Source of the DNA: Amycolatopsis thermoflava N1165
GTDB taxonomy: Bacteria > Actinomycetota > Actinomycetes > Mycobacteriales > Pseudonocardiaceae
Direction of reading: 5' to 3'
NCBI RefSeq assembly: GCF_000473265.1
Contig: NZ_KI421511.1
Location: 1 to 64,000, forward strand
DNA: 64,000 nucleotides
Positions 17,403 to 25,171 of the stretch are shown here, piece by piece (position 1 is the stretch's first letter; each line of letters begins with the position of its first letter). The notes below the pieces were generated by a model. The model saw only the letters and a list, made by a program, of their open reading frames with translations. It had not been told where the DNA came from and did not search any database. The position numbers and the translations under genes are program-made.

Positions 17403-19158
17403 CGTCGAGCAGCTCCTCGGGGATCGGGACGTGCTTGGCGCGCAGGTACTCGCCGACGGCCTTGCCGACCTGGTCGGCACGCAGGTTCGCGGACCCGCCG
17501 GTGCCGAGCAGGCCACGCAGGACGAAGTGGACGGCCCGCAGGTGCGGGAACTCGTGCCGGACGATGTCCAGTTCCGCCGCCTCGGGCAGCAGCTTCCGCA
17601 GCTCCGCCGTGGACAGCGCCTGCCGCAGCCACGGCCAGGTGCGCTCGTCCGGCACCCACACCCCGACGTTGCTGTTGCCGCCCTTGTCGCCGCTGCGGGC
17701 GTAGGCGACCGCGCCCAGCGGCGCCTTCCGGACCCGGTCCGGCAGCGGCCGCTCGGCGGGTTCGGGGTGCACCGGCTGCGGCTGGACCGGCGCCGAGGGC
17801 GGCGGGGCGATCGGCAGCGTGCGGCCGTCGTCGAGGACGACGCGGTGCGCCACCTCCGACATCGGCAGCAGCGCGGGCCAGTAGTCGATGCGGGGCCTGC
17901 TGCGGCCGGTCAGCCCGGCGCCGCCGTCGTGGTAGAAGCCCGGGATGCTCTGCAGGTACAGCGATCCCAGCCGCGCGGGCAGGTTCAGCTTGGCCAGCGG
18001 TTCCGGGGCCGCGGCGACGGCCATCACCCGCAACGCGACCGTCGCGTCCCACTGCGTCTCGGGGTCGGTGGCCGCGGTGCCCAGGCGCGTGATGTCCAGC
18101 TCGACACCCTCGGGCAGGTCCCGCGTGATCTGGGCGTGCAGCAGGGCGACCTTCGCGTCCACGTCCGGCGCGGTGACGTAGACCGTGTTGACGAGCGTGT
18201 GGCCGATCGCGGCGAACACCGCGACCTTCGTCGTCGGCGGGGGCGGGGAGCCGGTGGCGCCGGTGACCGCGACCCGGTCCGGCCCCGCCGCGGTCAGCCG
18301 CACGGTGTCCAGGTGCACCGTGACGTCCGGGTTGAGGTAGCGCGGGCCCTGGATCTCGTAGACCAGTTGCGCCGTCACGGTGTCGACGGTGACCGCGCCG
18401 CCGTGCCCGGCGTGCTTGGTGATCACGCTGCTGCCGTCCGCGGCGACCTCGGCGATCGGGAAACCCGGCACCAGCATGTCCGGGATGCGGGTGAAGCCGG
18501 AGAAGTTGCCGCCCACGGCCTGCGAACCGCACTCGATGACGTGGCCCGCGGTGACCGCGCCGGCGAGCGCGTCCCAGTCGTCGATCGCCCAGCCGTGCCA
18601 CCACGCGGCGGGTCCGGTGACCAGGGACGCGTCCGCGACCCGTCCGCACACCACGATGTCCGCGCCCTCGGCGAGCGCGGCCGCGATGCCCCAGCCGCCC
18701 AGGTAGGCGTTCGCGGCCAGCGGCTCGTGCCCCCAGGACGCCAGCGGCTCGCCGGTGTCCAGGTTCTCCAGCCGGTGCCCGGCGTCGGCGTACTCGCCCA
18801 GCCGCGACAACACGTTGTCGCCCTCCACGTGCGCGATCCGCAACGCCACACCCTCGTCGGCGGCGACCTTGCGCAGCTTCTCCGCGAGCGCGGCTGGGTG
18901 GAAACCGCCCGCGTTGGTCACGACCTTCACGCCGCGCCGCGCGATCGCCGCCAGGTGCGGGCGGATCTGGTCGACGAAGTACTCGACGTACCCGCGTTCG
19001 GGGTCCCGCCGGTAGCCGGTCGCGAGGGCGGCCAGGGTGACCTCGGCGAGGTAGTCGCCGATCAGGACGTCGACCGGGTCACCGCTCATCGCCTCGTCGA
19101 TCGCCGTGTAGCGGTCCCCGAGATAGCCCGAGAAGTTCGCGATCCGGACAGCGGTCAT
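17389..19158 (-). CDS. acyclic terpene utilization AtuA-like protein (DUF1446)
   Basis: At 589 residues the protein matches AtuA/DUF1446 over most of its length (GYLGDRYTAIDEAMSG, VVTNAGGFHPAAL, CGRVADASLVTGP, IECGSQAVGGNFSGF). A C-terminal extension of roughly 100 residues includes YARSGDKGGNSNVGVW, characteristic of the AtuA-associated domain. Pseudomonas AtuA works in citronellol/geraniol catabolism, though its reaction is not well defined. An AGGAGGTG ribosome-binding site fixes the ATG at 19158. It is the first gene of an operon with the CoA-transferase and MpaB-like protein. Confidence 0.85.
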   Translation of the reverse strand: MTAVRIANFSGYLGDRYTAIDEAMSGDPVDVLIGDYLAEVTLAALATGYRRDPERGYVEYFVDQIRPHLAAIARRGVKVVTNAGGFHPAALAEKLRKVAADEGVALRIAHVEGDNVLSRLGEYADAGHRLENLDTGEPLASWGHEPLAANAYLGGWGIAAALAEGADIVVCGRVADASLVTGPAAWWHGWAIDDWDALAGAVTAGHVIECGSQAVGGNFSGFTRIPDMLVPGFPIAEVAADGSSVITKHAGHGGAVTVDTVTAQLVYEIQGPRYLNPDVTVHLDTVRLTAAGPDRVAVTGATGSPPPPTTKVAVFAAIGHTLVNTVYVTAPDVDAKVALLHAQITRDLPEGVELDITRLGTAATDPETQWDATVALRVMAVAAAPEPLAKLNLPARLGSLYLQSIPGFYHDGGAGLTGRSRPRIDYWPALLPMSEVAHRVVLDDGRTLPIAPPPSAPVQPQPVHPEPAERPLPDRVRKAPLGAVAYARSGDKGGNSNVGVWVPDERTWPWLRQALSTAELRKLLPEAAELDIVRHEFPHLRAVHFVLRGLLGTGGSANLRADQVGKAVGEYLRAKHVPIPEELLDDVAH

Positions 19159-19194
19159 CGGCGGCACCTCCTGTGGTCCGGTCCCGACGATAGC

Positions 19195-19218
19195 CCATTA
19201 GCGATCGTTAGGTAATGG
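19195..19218. promoter_or_regulatory. inverted-repeat operator ahead of the AtuA operon
   Basis: CCATTA at 19195-19200 and TAATGG at 19213-19218 form an inverted repeat. Inside it, TTAGCGATCGTTAG contains a nearly perfect palindrome centred on CGATCG. TAACGATCGTTA-like palindromes are typical TetR-family operators. It sits 36 bp upstream of the AtuA-like ATG and just behind the tetR gene, which fits control of the operon by that regulator. Confidence 0.55.
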
Positions 19219-19221
19219 CTC

Positions 19222-19842
19222 TCAGGCGATCTTCGACACGGCGAGGAAGACCTCGGTGCAGTGCTCCACGAGGTCCTCTTCGGACAGTTCGAGGTTGCCG
19301 TCCAGCCAGGAGGTCAGCGCTTGGGAGAGCCCGCCGACCAGCATCTCGGCCAGCAGGTCCAGCCGCGCCGTGGAGGGCATCCCGTAGAACTCGCGGGCCT
19401 GCAGCCCGAGCAGTCCGGCGAACCACCGCGCGGACGCGGCGCGCCGCTCGGCCAGCACGGTGTTGTCCAGGCTGGGGGAGAAGAGCAGGAAGCCCTTGCG
19501 CGGGTCCTCGGCGATCGTGCGCACCAGGCGGCTCAGCCCGGCGTGGGTCTTGGCGCGCGCGTCGCCGGGGGCGGACTGGACGGCCTCCAGGGTTCTGGCC
19601 GCGATGCCCTCGACCACGGAGTCGTACACCGCGACCGCCAGCGCGTCCCGGTCGGCGAAGTTCTCGTAGAAGTACCGCGCCGCCAGCCCGGCCTGGCGGC
19701 ACACGCCCCGCACGGTCAGGTTCCGGTCGCCATCGCGCGCGCCGAGGAGTTCCAGGCCGGCCTCGACGAGCTGGGCGCGGCGCTCGGCCTGCCGGTCCTC
19801 GCCGGCGACGCCGCCGTAGGTGCGCAGCGATGTCGATTCCAT
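19222..19842 (-). CDS. TetR-family transcriptional regulator
   Basis: The 206-residue protein has a TetR HTH near residues 20-65 (RRAQLVEAGLELLG, then LTVRGVCRQAGLAARYFYENFADRDAL). The C-terminal ligand domain is unremarkable in length. The ATG at 19842 gives the normal N-terminus; a longer frame to 19998 would run into the divergent gene. It lies between the AtuA operon and the divergent frameshifted MpaB gene, and inverted repeats at 19195-19218 and 19875-19911 are its likely targets. The ligand is probably an acyl-CoA or terpenoid (inference). Confidence 0.87.
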   Translation of the reverse strand: MESTSLRTYGGVAGEDRQAERRAQLVEAGLELLGARDGDRNLTVRGVCRQAGLAARYFYENFADRDALAVAVYDSVVEGIAARTLEAVQSAPGDARAKTHAGLSRLVRTIAEDPRKGFLLFSPSLDNTVLAERRAASARWFAGLLGLQAREFYGMPSTARLDLLAEMLVGGLSQALTSWLDGNLELSEEDLVEHCTEVFLAVSKIA

Positions 19843-19874
19843 GCCCCCATCTTGACAGGTGCGCACCGGTGGCG

Positions 19875-19911
19875 CTCCAATATCTGCGAACGCCCGTGAG
19901 CAGAATTGGAG
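19875..19911. promoter_or_regulatory. inverted repeat between tetR and the divergent MpaB gene
   Basis: CTCCAATATCTGC (19875-19887) and GCAGAATTGGAG (19900-19911) are inverted copies that differ only by one extra A in the left arm. A TTGACA at 19852-19857 and a perfect GGTGCGCACC palindrome at 19858-19867 precede it. The position in the divergent gap suggests a regulator site controlling one or both genes. Confidence 0.5.
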
Positions 19912-19918
19912 ACCAACG

Positions 19919-20738
19919 ATGGCCCAGGCTGCCGCCACCCGCCTCGATGACGCGATGATCGGGGCCGGCCTGCTGGCCGGGGCCGCGAACGTGATCATGC
20001 AGCTCGCGCACCCCTCCGTCGGCTACGGCGTGTACGAGAGCCGGGTGGACAGCGGGAACCTGTTCAAGCACCCGGTCAAGCGGAGCCGGACCACGGTCAC
20101 CTACCTGGCCGTCGCCGCGCTGGGCACCGACGCGGAGCGCAAGGCCTACCGCAAGGCTGTGAACGCCTCGCACGCGCAGGTCCGCTCGACGCCGTCCAGC
20201 CCGGTGTCCTACAACGCCTTCGACCCGAAGCTGCAACTGTGGGTCGCCGCGTGTCTGTACCGCGGGTTCGAGGACATCTACGAGGCGTTCATCGGGCCGC
20301 TGACCCCCGAGCAGACCGAGGAGATCTACCGCAACTCCGCGCGGCTGGGCACGACGCTGCAGGTCAAGGAGGACATGTGGCCCGCCGACCGGCAGGCCTT
20401 CGAGGAGTACTGGATCGAGGCGCTGGCCGAGATCTCGATCGACGACACCGTGCGGCAGCACCTGCTCGACATCGCCGACCTGAAGTTCCTGCCCGGCTTC
20501 GTCAGCCGCACGCTGGGGCCGGTCAACCGGTTCGTCACCACCGGGTTCCTGCCCCAGCCGCTTCCGCGAGGAGATGAAGCTCGACTGGACGCCGCGCGAC
20601 CAGCGCCGGTTCGAGCGGGTGCTCAAGGCGGTCGGGCTGGGGGTGCGCCTGTCGCCGAAGCCGTTGCGGGAGTTCCCGTTCAACGCCTACCTCTGGGACC
20701 TCCGCCGCCGGATGCGCTCGGGGCGGCCGCTGGTCTGA
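19919..20738 (+). pseudogene. frameshifted oxygenase MpaB family protein (DUF2236)
   Basis: From the ATG at 19919 the frame encodes a DUF2236 protein ([50 protein letters not shown]) up to about 20555-20570. The family-conserved C-terminus ([20 protein letters not shown], then [19 protein letters not shown]) continues one frame over, ending with TGA at 20736-20738. A single-base indel relative to a functional ancestor, or a sequencing error, is the simplest reading. Restored, the protein would have about 273 residues, normal for this family. The tail overlaps the convergent AsnC gene by 59 bp. Confidence 0.75.
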
Positions 20739-21189
20739 CCGGCGGCGGGCCGGCGGGACCGCGCGCGGGCAGCGTCCGCCGGTACACCACGCTCGTCGTC
20801 GTGCTGCCGAACTGCGCCAGCTGGTCCGCGACCTCCTCCAGGTGCTCCATCGAGGCGGCCGCGACCTTCAGCGTGTAGCAGTCGTCGCCGGTGGTGCGCA
20901 GGCACTCCAGGATCTCGCAGCGCTCGGCGAGCAGCCGGTGCAGCGGCTCGTGCCTGCTGCCCGGGTACTTCAGCCGCACCACGGCGAGCACCGGGTACCC
21001 GACCTTGCCGAGGTCGACCTCCGCGCGGTACCCGGTGATCACCCCTGACGCTTCGAGCCGCTTGACCCGTTCGGTCGTCGCGGAGGCGCTGAGGTTGACC
21101 CGGCGGGCCAGCTCGGTCAGCGGCACGCGGCCGTCCCGCTGCAGCTCGGTGAGGATCGCCCAGTCGGTCGCATCGAGAGTCTCGGTCAT
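20680..21189 (-). CDS. Lrp/AsnC-family transcriptional regulator
   Basis: The 169-residue protein has a typical AsnC HTH at the N-terminus ([30 protein letters not shown]) and a RAM effector domain ([13 protein letters not shown] onwards). The last 25 or so residues are Pro/Ala/Gly-rich and may be disordered. The ATG at 21189 is the natural family start. It is divergent from the LLM oxidoreductase and deaminase genes, which it may regulate in response to an amino acid or similar ligand. Confidence 0.87.
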   Translation of the reverse strand: MTETLDATDWAILTELQRDGRVPLTELARRVNLSASATTERVKRLEASGVITGYRAEVDLGKVGYPVLAVVRLKYPGSRHEPLHRLLAERCEILECLRTTGDDCYTLKVAAASMEHLEEVADQLAQFGSTTTSVVYRRTLPARGPAGPPPVRPAAAPSASGGGGPRGRR

Positions 21190-21269
21190 ACGCCGAAAAT
21201 ACCGGGAGATCCACGGGAGACGGCCGGGAAGACCGGAAGGAATCGGTGTGCGGGCCGGTGATCGCTGCC

Positions 21270-21275
21270 TAACCT
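21270..21275 (+). promoter_or_regulatory. -10 element of a probably leaderless LLM-oxidoreductase mRNA
   Basis: TAACCT at 21270-21275 lies only 7 bases before the GTG at 21283, with no ribosome-binding site between. This spacing puts the transcription start at the start codon. The same arrangement occurs at the vanR-like gene (41422-41434). Confidence 0.45.
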
Positions 21276-21282
21276 GGATGCC

Positions 21283-22116
21283 GTGCGAATCGGTGTGAAT
21301 GTTCCGAACTTCGGCCCCGGCACGGATCCGGGGGTGCTGCGCGACTGGGGCCGGACGGTCGAAGGGCTGGGTTACGACCTGCTGATGGTGTCCGACCACG
21401 TGGCGCTCACGGCGGACGTGGCCGAGCAGTACCCGGCGCCGTTCTACGAGCCGTTCACGACGTTGTCCTGGCTGGCCGGCGTGACCGAGCGGATCCGGCT
21501 CGGCACCACGGTGCTCGTCCTGCCCTACCGGCACCCGTTGCTGACCGCGCGCATGGCCGCGAACCTGAACGCCCTCAGCGGTGGGCGGCTGGTGCTCGGC
21601 GTCGGGGTCGGCTGGGCGCGCCAGGAGTTCGCGGCCCTGGGCGTGCCGTTCGAGCGGCGCGGCGCGCTGACCGACGAGTACCTCGACGCGCTGCGCGAGG
21701 CGTGGGCCGATCCCGGTTACCGCACCGCGCAGATCCCGTTGTGGATCGGCGGGAACAGCCCGGCGGCCATGCGGCGGGCGGTGCGGCGGGGCGAGCCCTG
21801 GCACCCGCTGCGGTTCGCGCCCGAGTGGTTCCGGTCGGCGACCGGGACGCTCAAGGCCTTGGCCGACGAGGCGGGACAGCCGGTGCCCCCGTTGGTGCCG
21901 CGGATCGTGCTGCGCCTGACCAGCCGGCCGGTCACCGGGGAGCGGCTGGCCGGTGAGGGCACCATCGAGCAGATCGTGGCCGACATCGAAGAGTTGCGGG
22001 TGCTGGGCGCGGAGACCGTGGTGCTCGACCCGTTCAGTGGTGACCCGGCGGAGACGTTGCGGCCTCAGGCCGCCTGGCAGGCGCTGGCGACCGTCCGCGC
22101 CCATCTGGAGGGCTGA
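21283..22116 (+). CDS. LLM-class F420/flavin-dependent oxidoreductase
   Basis: This 277-residue protein is a luciferase-like monooxygenase-family TIM barrel. Diagnostic segments are GYDLLMVSDHVAL, LGTTVLVLPYRHPLLTARMAANLNALSGGRLVLGVGVGW and LWIGGNSPAAMRRAV. Actinobacterial members often use coenzyme F420 and reduce or oxidise unknown metabolites. The stop shares one base with the start of the deaminase gene (TGATG), so the two are translationally coupled and probably act in one pathway, perhaps on a heterocyclic substrate (inference). Confidence 0.86.
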   Translation: MRIGVNVPNFGPGTDPGVLRDWGRTVEGLGYDLLMVSDHVALTADVAEQYPAPFYEPFTTLSWLAGVTERIRLGTTVLVLPYRHPLLTARMAANLNALSGGRLVLGVGVGWARQEFAALGVPFERRGALTDEYLDALREAWADPGYRTAQIPLWIGGNSPAAMRRAVRRGEPWHPLRFAPEWFRSATGTLKALADEAGQPVPPLVPRIVLRLTSRPVTGERLAGEGTIEQIVADIEELRVLGAETVVLDPFSGDPAETLRPQAAWQALATVRAHLEG

Positions 22117-22547
22117 TGTCCGACGACGACAAGTACCTGCGGCGCGCGATCGAGCTGGCCGGCGAGGCCCGCGCGTCGGGCAACCCGCCGTTCGGCTCGC
22201 TGCTGGTCGGTCCCGACGGGCGGATCCTCGCCGAGGACCGCAACACGACGATCACCGACCGGGACATCTCCGCCCACCCCGAGCAGAAACTCGCTCGCTG
22301 GGCGGCGCGCGAGCTGGACCCGGAGACGGCGGCGTGCACCACGATGTACACCAGCTGCCAGCCGTGCGGGATGTGCACGGGCGCGCTGGCGCGGTCCGGG
22401 CTGGGACGCGTGGTGTTCGCGTTGTCCGGTGAGCAGCTGGAGAGCCTGAAGGAGCCGACCGCGCCCGTCGTGGCGAAGCCGGTGCCGCAGGAGGGCCCGT
22501 TCCTGTTCGAGGAGGCGCGCGTACCGGTGGAGGGCTACTACCGCTGA
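22116..22547 (+). CDS. nucleoside/CMP-dCMP deaminase-family protein
   Basis: The 143-residue zinc deaminase shows the pattern of the cytidine deaminase superfamily: SGNPPFGSLLV, then HPEQKL in place of the common HAE motif (the glutamate is retained), and TSCQPCGMC with the two zinc cysteines. Members hydrolyse amino groups on purines, pyrimidines or related rings. It overlaps the LLM oxidoreductase gene by one base. The last 10 bases overlap the convergent membrane-protein gene. Confidence 0.86.
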   Translation: MSDDDKYLRRAIELAGEARASGNPPFGSLLVGPDGRILAEDRNTTITDRDISAHPEQKLARWAARELDPETAACTTMYTSCQPCGMCTGALARSGLGRVVFALSGEQLESLKEPTAPVVAKPVPQEGPFLFEEARVPVEGYYR

Positions 22548-23650
22548 GTGAGCTCGGCGCCCGGCCGGAAGGACCGCACCAGGGCGGAGTCCTGGTGCTC
22601 GGCGAGGGTGAGCGCGAACCCGACCTCGTCGGCCCACTCCTCGCCCGAGCAGTCATCGCCCGGCGGCGTCGCCGTGCGCGGGCGCGTGCCGCGTAGTTTC
22701 GCCGCCTCCGCCAGCGGGAGCCAGCAGGCCGTGGCGAGGGCTTCGGAGCCGGCGTGGGCGCGGGCCGCGGCGAGCGTGGCCGGGGCGACGTAGTCCCGCA
22801 GGACCAGGACCGCGTCGCGGATCTCGATGACCCGGCGGTACAGCCGCAGGTCGCTGGCCCAGCGGCCGTTCTCCGGCAGGTGGACCTGCGGCACGGCCGC
22901 GACCAGCCGGCGCCACAACGGCTCCAGCCTGCGCAGGGTGCGGTGGTCGTTCACGGACCGGTGCAGCCGCAGCAGTTGCGGCAGGGCCGTGCCGAGCGCC
23001 ATCACCCACGCGGTGATGGCGACGTTGAGCGGGAACGTCGCCGCCACCCACGGTGAGCGCGTGACCAGGTAGGCGGGCGCGACCAGGCCCCAGAACACGG
23101 TCGAGGACGCGAAGCCGGTGGTGAGCACGTACAGGCCGGCGCGCAGGGGGCGGGTCGTGGCGCGGCGGCCGTAGCGGGCGCACACGACCGCGGCGGGGCC
23201 GGTGCCCAGCACGTGCGCGAGGCAGAGCAGCAGCCAGAACAGGTCGAACCACGGTTTGTCGGCCGGGGTGACGCAGGCGGCCGTGGCGCCGGTGTTGAGC
23301 AGCAGCAGGGCGGCGCTCACCAGGGCGGCCGAGCCGTAGACCAGCAGCGGACGGCGGCGGGAGGCGGCGGCGAGGACGAAGTCGAGGATGAGCGCGGAGC
23401 TGACCACGCGCCAGACGTTGACCACGATGCCGCACGTGTCGCCGAGCCGGAGCGCGCGGTTGACCAGGCCGGTCACCGGGTCGAGGGCGACCGTGATCGA
23501 GGTGGCGAGGCTGGCGATCGCGATGAGCATGCGCCGCCGCGGAGGCGAGCGCCGGGCGGCCGGGGCGCGGATCAGCAGCGCGGCCCAGAGGAGGAGGGTG
23601 CCCGCGACGAGGAGGTCGGTGCCGGCGCCCTGCACGAGTGCCGGGTTCAC
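22538..23650 (-). CDS. MAB_1171c-family integral membrane protein
   Basis: The 370-residue protein has about seven hydrophobic segments in its first 250 residues, then a soluble, helix-rich C-terminal part with RRLEPLWRRLVAAVPQVHL, a feature of the MAB_1171c group known from mycobacteria and streptomycetes. Members are usually encoded beside XRE and ImmA/IrrE genes, as here. The function is unknown; 'putative transporter' labels are not supported by visible motifs. I use the GTG at 23650, because the longer frame to 23767 is Arg/Ala-rich and lacks membrane-protein character. Confidence 0.75.
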   Translation of the reverse strand: MNPALVQGAGTDLLVAGTLLLWAALLIRAPAARRSPPRRRMLIAIASLATSITVALDPVTGLVNRALRLGDTCGIVVNVWRVVSSALILDFVLAAASRRRPLLVYGSAALVSAALLLLNTGATAACVTPADKPWFDLFWLLLCLAHVLGTGPAAVVCARYGRRATTRPLRAGLYVLTTGFASSTVFWGLVAPAYLVTRSPWVAATFPLNVAITAWVMALGTALPQLLRLHRSVNDHRTLRRLEPLWRRLVAAVPQVHLPENGRWASDLRLYRRVIEIRDAVLVLRDYVAPATLAAARAHAGSEALATACWLPLAEAAKLRGTRPRTATPPGDDCSGEEWADEVGFALTLAEHQDSALVRSFRPGAELTQR

Positions 23651-23801
23651 GGGCTGCCTCCCCGGCGCGGGGCTGAGGGTCGCGGGCAGCTCCGTGCAGT
23701 GCCGGCCCGTGAGGCGGGGCCGACGTGCTGCTGCCGCGTGCTGCGCCCGTGACTTCGCACAGCACACCCTCGGTCCGGGAGAACCGCCGCCCGGGTCACT
23801 C

Positions 23802-24302
23802 TCACGTCCCGCGCAGGCCGAGCGCCGTTTCGAACTCGCGGAGCGCTCCGGTCGTCGTCCAGGTCGCGCGGGCCTGCGCGGCGGTCCGGATGAGGCTCGC
23901 GACCAGTTCCGCCTCCTGTTCCTCCTCCGTGGTGTACCCGGTGCGGGTCAGCAGCCGCTCGATCAGCTCCGGCGACAGGTCCGGCAGCACCCGCGCCAAC
24001 GGGTGCGCCCCGCCACCGGCGCCGGTGTGGTCGCACAGCAGGTGGCCGATCTCGTGCAGCACGATGTGCTCGCGGTGCACCCGGCTCGTCTTCTCCTCGA
24101 CGTAGATCACGTCCGCCGTCGCCAGCCGGATCCACGCCCCGCACGCGGACCCGCCGGACCCGGGCGGCAGCGTGCGCACGTGGATCGGGCGGCCGCGCCG
24201 CGCCGCGAGGGCGTCCACCAGCGCGGGCACCGAGAACGGCTGGGGCAGCGGCAGGCCGGCCACCAGGGCCTGGCACCGCCGCAGGTCGCGTCGCGTCACC
24301 AT
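23802..24302 (-). CDS. ImmA/IrrE family metallo-endopeptidase
   Basis: The 166-residue protein has the zinc protease motif HEIGH at 83-87 within VLHEIGHLLCDH, and a downstream EEEQEAELVAS that could supply the third ligand. ImmA-type proteases cut or release their partner XRE repressor to induce a target operon; IrrE does this in radiation response. It is encoded just downstream of an XRE gene and upstream of a membrane protein, a recurring actinobacterial trio. It probably acts on the XRE protein (inference). Confidence 0.85.
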   Translation of the reverse strand: MVTRRDLRRCQALVAGLPLPQPFSVPALVDALAARRGRPIHVRTLPPGSGGSACGAWIRLATADVIYVEEKTSRVHREHIVLHEIGHLLCDHTGAGGGAHPLARVLPDLSPELIERLLTRTGYTTEEEQEAELVASLIRTAAQARATWTTTGALREFETALGLRGT

Positions 24303-24361
24303 CGCGCTGCCGTCACCTCCGCTCGCGCGTCGTCCGCGAGCCGGCGCGGCGCCTGCCTGGT

Positions 24362-24808
24362 CTACGCGCCCGGCTCGTCCTCCGGCTGCTCGGCAGGCGG
24401 CCCGAGCCGCTCGATCTTGCGGGCCTCGGTGACCATGGCCAGCAGCGCGTCCAGGGTATCGTCGGACAGCCCGTCCGCGCGCAAGGCGATGGACCGGACC
24501 TTCTGGTTGCGCAGCGCCTGAGCCAGCTCGAGCTGGGCGTCGACGCGGGAGGTCACCGCGTCGTCCAGGAAGTACTCCGCGGGCACGCCGAAGAACGCGG
24601 CGAGCGTGCCCAGCGTTTCCTGCGTCAGGTTGCGCTTGCGGCCGCTGGCCAGTTCCCACAGGTACGTGCTCGACAGCGTCGCCCCCGTGCGCTCGCGGAT
24701 CTGCGCCGCGAGCTTCGCGTACCCGGGCCTGCCCTCGGGGTAGAGGGTGGTGATCAGGTGCGTGATCTTGGCGGCGAGTGAGCCACCCTCCTGCCCGCCC
24801 TGGTCCAT
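24362..24808 (-). CDS. XRE-family helix-turn-helix regulator
   Basis: The 148-residue protein has an N-terminal HTH (GYAKLAAQIRERTGATLSSTYLWELASGRKRNLTQETLGTLAAFFGVP region) and a C-terminal half rich in Glu/Leu that could form a helical partner surface. It is typical of XRE proteins paired with ImmA/IrrE proteases. Two copies of an 18-bp palindrome flank its promoter region, one between promoter and start codon, so it probably represses itself and is relieved by ImmA. Confidence 0.86.
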   Translation of the reverse strand: MDQGGQEGGSLAAKITHLITTLYPEGRPGYAKLAAQIRERTGATLSSTYLWELASGRKRNLTQETLGTLAAFFGVPAEYFLDDAVTSRVDAQLELAQALRNQKVRSIALRADGLSDDTLDALLAMVTEARKIERLGPPAEQPEDEPGA

Positions 24809-24832
24809 GGGGTTCCTCGTGCTCGAAGGGAG

Positions 24833-24850
24833 CGTCCGCTGAGGCGGACG
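24833..24850. promoter_or_regulatory. operator copy 1 (imperfect 18-bp palindrome)
   Basis: CGTCCGCTGAGGCGGACG has arms CGTCCGC (24833-24839) and GCGGACG (24844-24850). It matches operator copy 2 at 15 of 18 positions, with changes mostly in compensating pairs. It lies in the presumed leader of the XRE transcript, 25 bp before the ATG at 24808. Confidence 0.6.
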
Positions 24851-24867
24851 GCCGGTGGTCGGCAGCC

Positions 24868-24920
24868 ATTCTGAGTCAGCTGTGAGCCGTTGACAAACCG
24901 AGGTGTCCAGCCCCTATTCT
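24868..24920. promoter_or_regulatory. overlapping divergent promoters sharing one -35 core
   Basis: TTGACAA at 24890-24896 reads as TTGTCAA on the other strand, so both directions have a -35-like hexamer at the same place. Rightward, TATTCT at 24915-24920 is a -10 candidate with a long 19-bp spacer. Leftward, CAGAAT at 24873-24868 follows a 17-bp spacer. Each predicted start point is followed by one operator copy. The assignment is by eye. Confidence 0.45.
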
Positions 24921-24929
24921 GGCCCACGT

Positions 24930-24947
24930 CATCCGCTGAAGCGGATG
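24930..24947. promoter_or_regulatory. operator copy 2 (perfect 18-bp palindrome)
   Basis: CATCCGCTGAAGCGGATG has perfect 8-bp arms (24930-24937 and 24940-24947) around GA. It starts a few bases after the predicted rightward transcription start and just before a terminator. It is 97 bp from operator copy 1. Confidence 0.6.
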
Positions 24948-24950
24948 TGC

Positions 24951-24984
24951 GGCCGGCGGGGCCTGGGGGCTCGCCGGCCTTTTT
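24951..24984 (+). terminator. Rho-independent terminator with T-run
   Basis: GGCCGGCG (24951-24958) pairs with CGCCGGCC (24972-24979), followed by five T residues at 24980-24984. It would end the rightward transcript from the divergent promoter after only about 60 nt, before any gene. The remaining gap to 25171 holds only the next promoter. Confidence 0.65.
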
Positions 24985-25097
24985 CGTGTCCGGATCCGTT
25001 CACCCTGCACGCCCCGCCCGGAAGCGGTTATGATGGTGGAGGCGTCGTTCTCCCAGTGACCCCCAGGCTGGTCGAGGACGACGCCCCTTTTTGCGGC

Positions 25098-25126
25098 TTG
25101 ACTTTTGTTCACGGTATGCATTAGAT
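25098..25126 (+). promoter_or_regulatory. sigma70-type promoter of the Gfo/Idh gene
   Basis: TTGACT at 25098-25103 and TTAGAT at 25121-25126 are separated by 17 bp, a good consensus match in such GC-rich DNA. Transcription would start about 40 bp before the ATG at 25172. The surrounding bases are unusually AT-rich for the window. Confidence 0.55.
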
Positions 25127-25171
25127 GATTTCAGTAGTGCAGAAGACCTGTCGACAGGGGGAGAAGTGAGC

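Noticed and set aside
15978-19215. long plus-strand frames opposite the CoA-transferase and AtuA genes
   Set aside because: Antisense shadows of conserved minus-strand genes, rich in Arg, Pro and Gln.
24930-24984. 6C RNA or a known riboswitch
   Set aside because: The two hairpins do not have the paired C-rich loops of 6C RNA, and no gene follows within the transcript; a protein operator fits the duplicated palindrome better.
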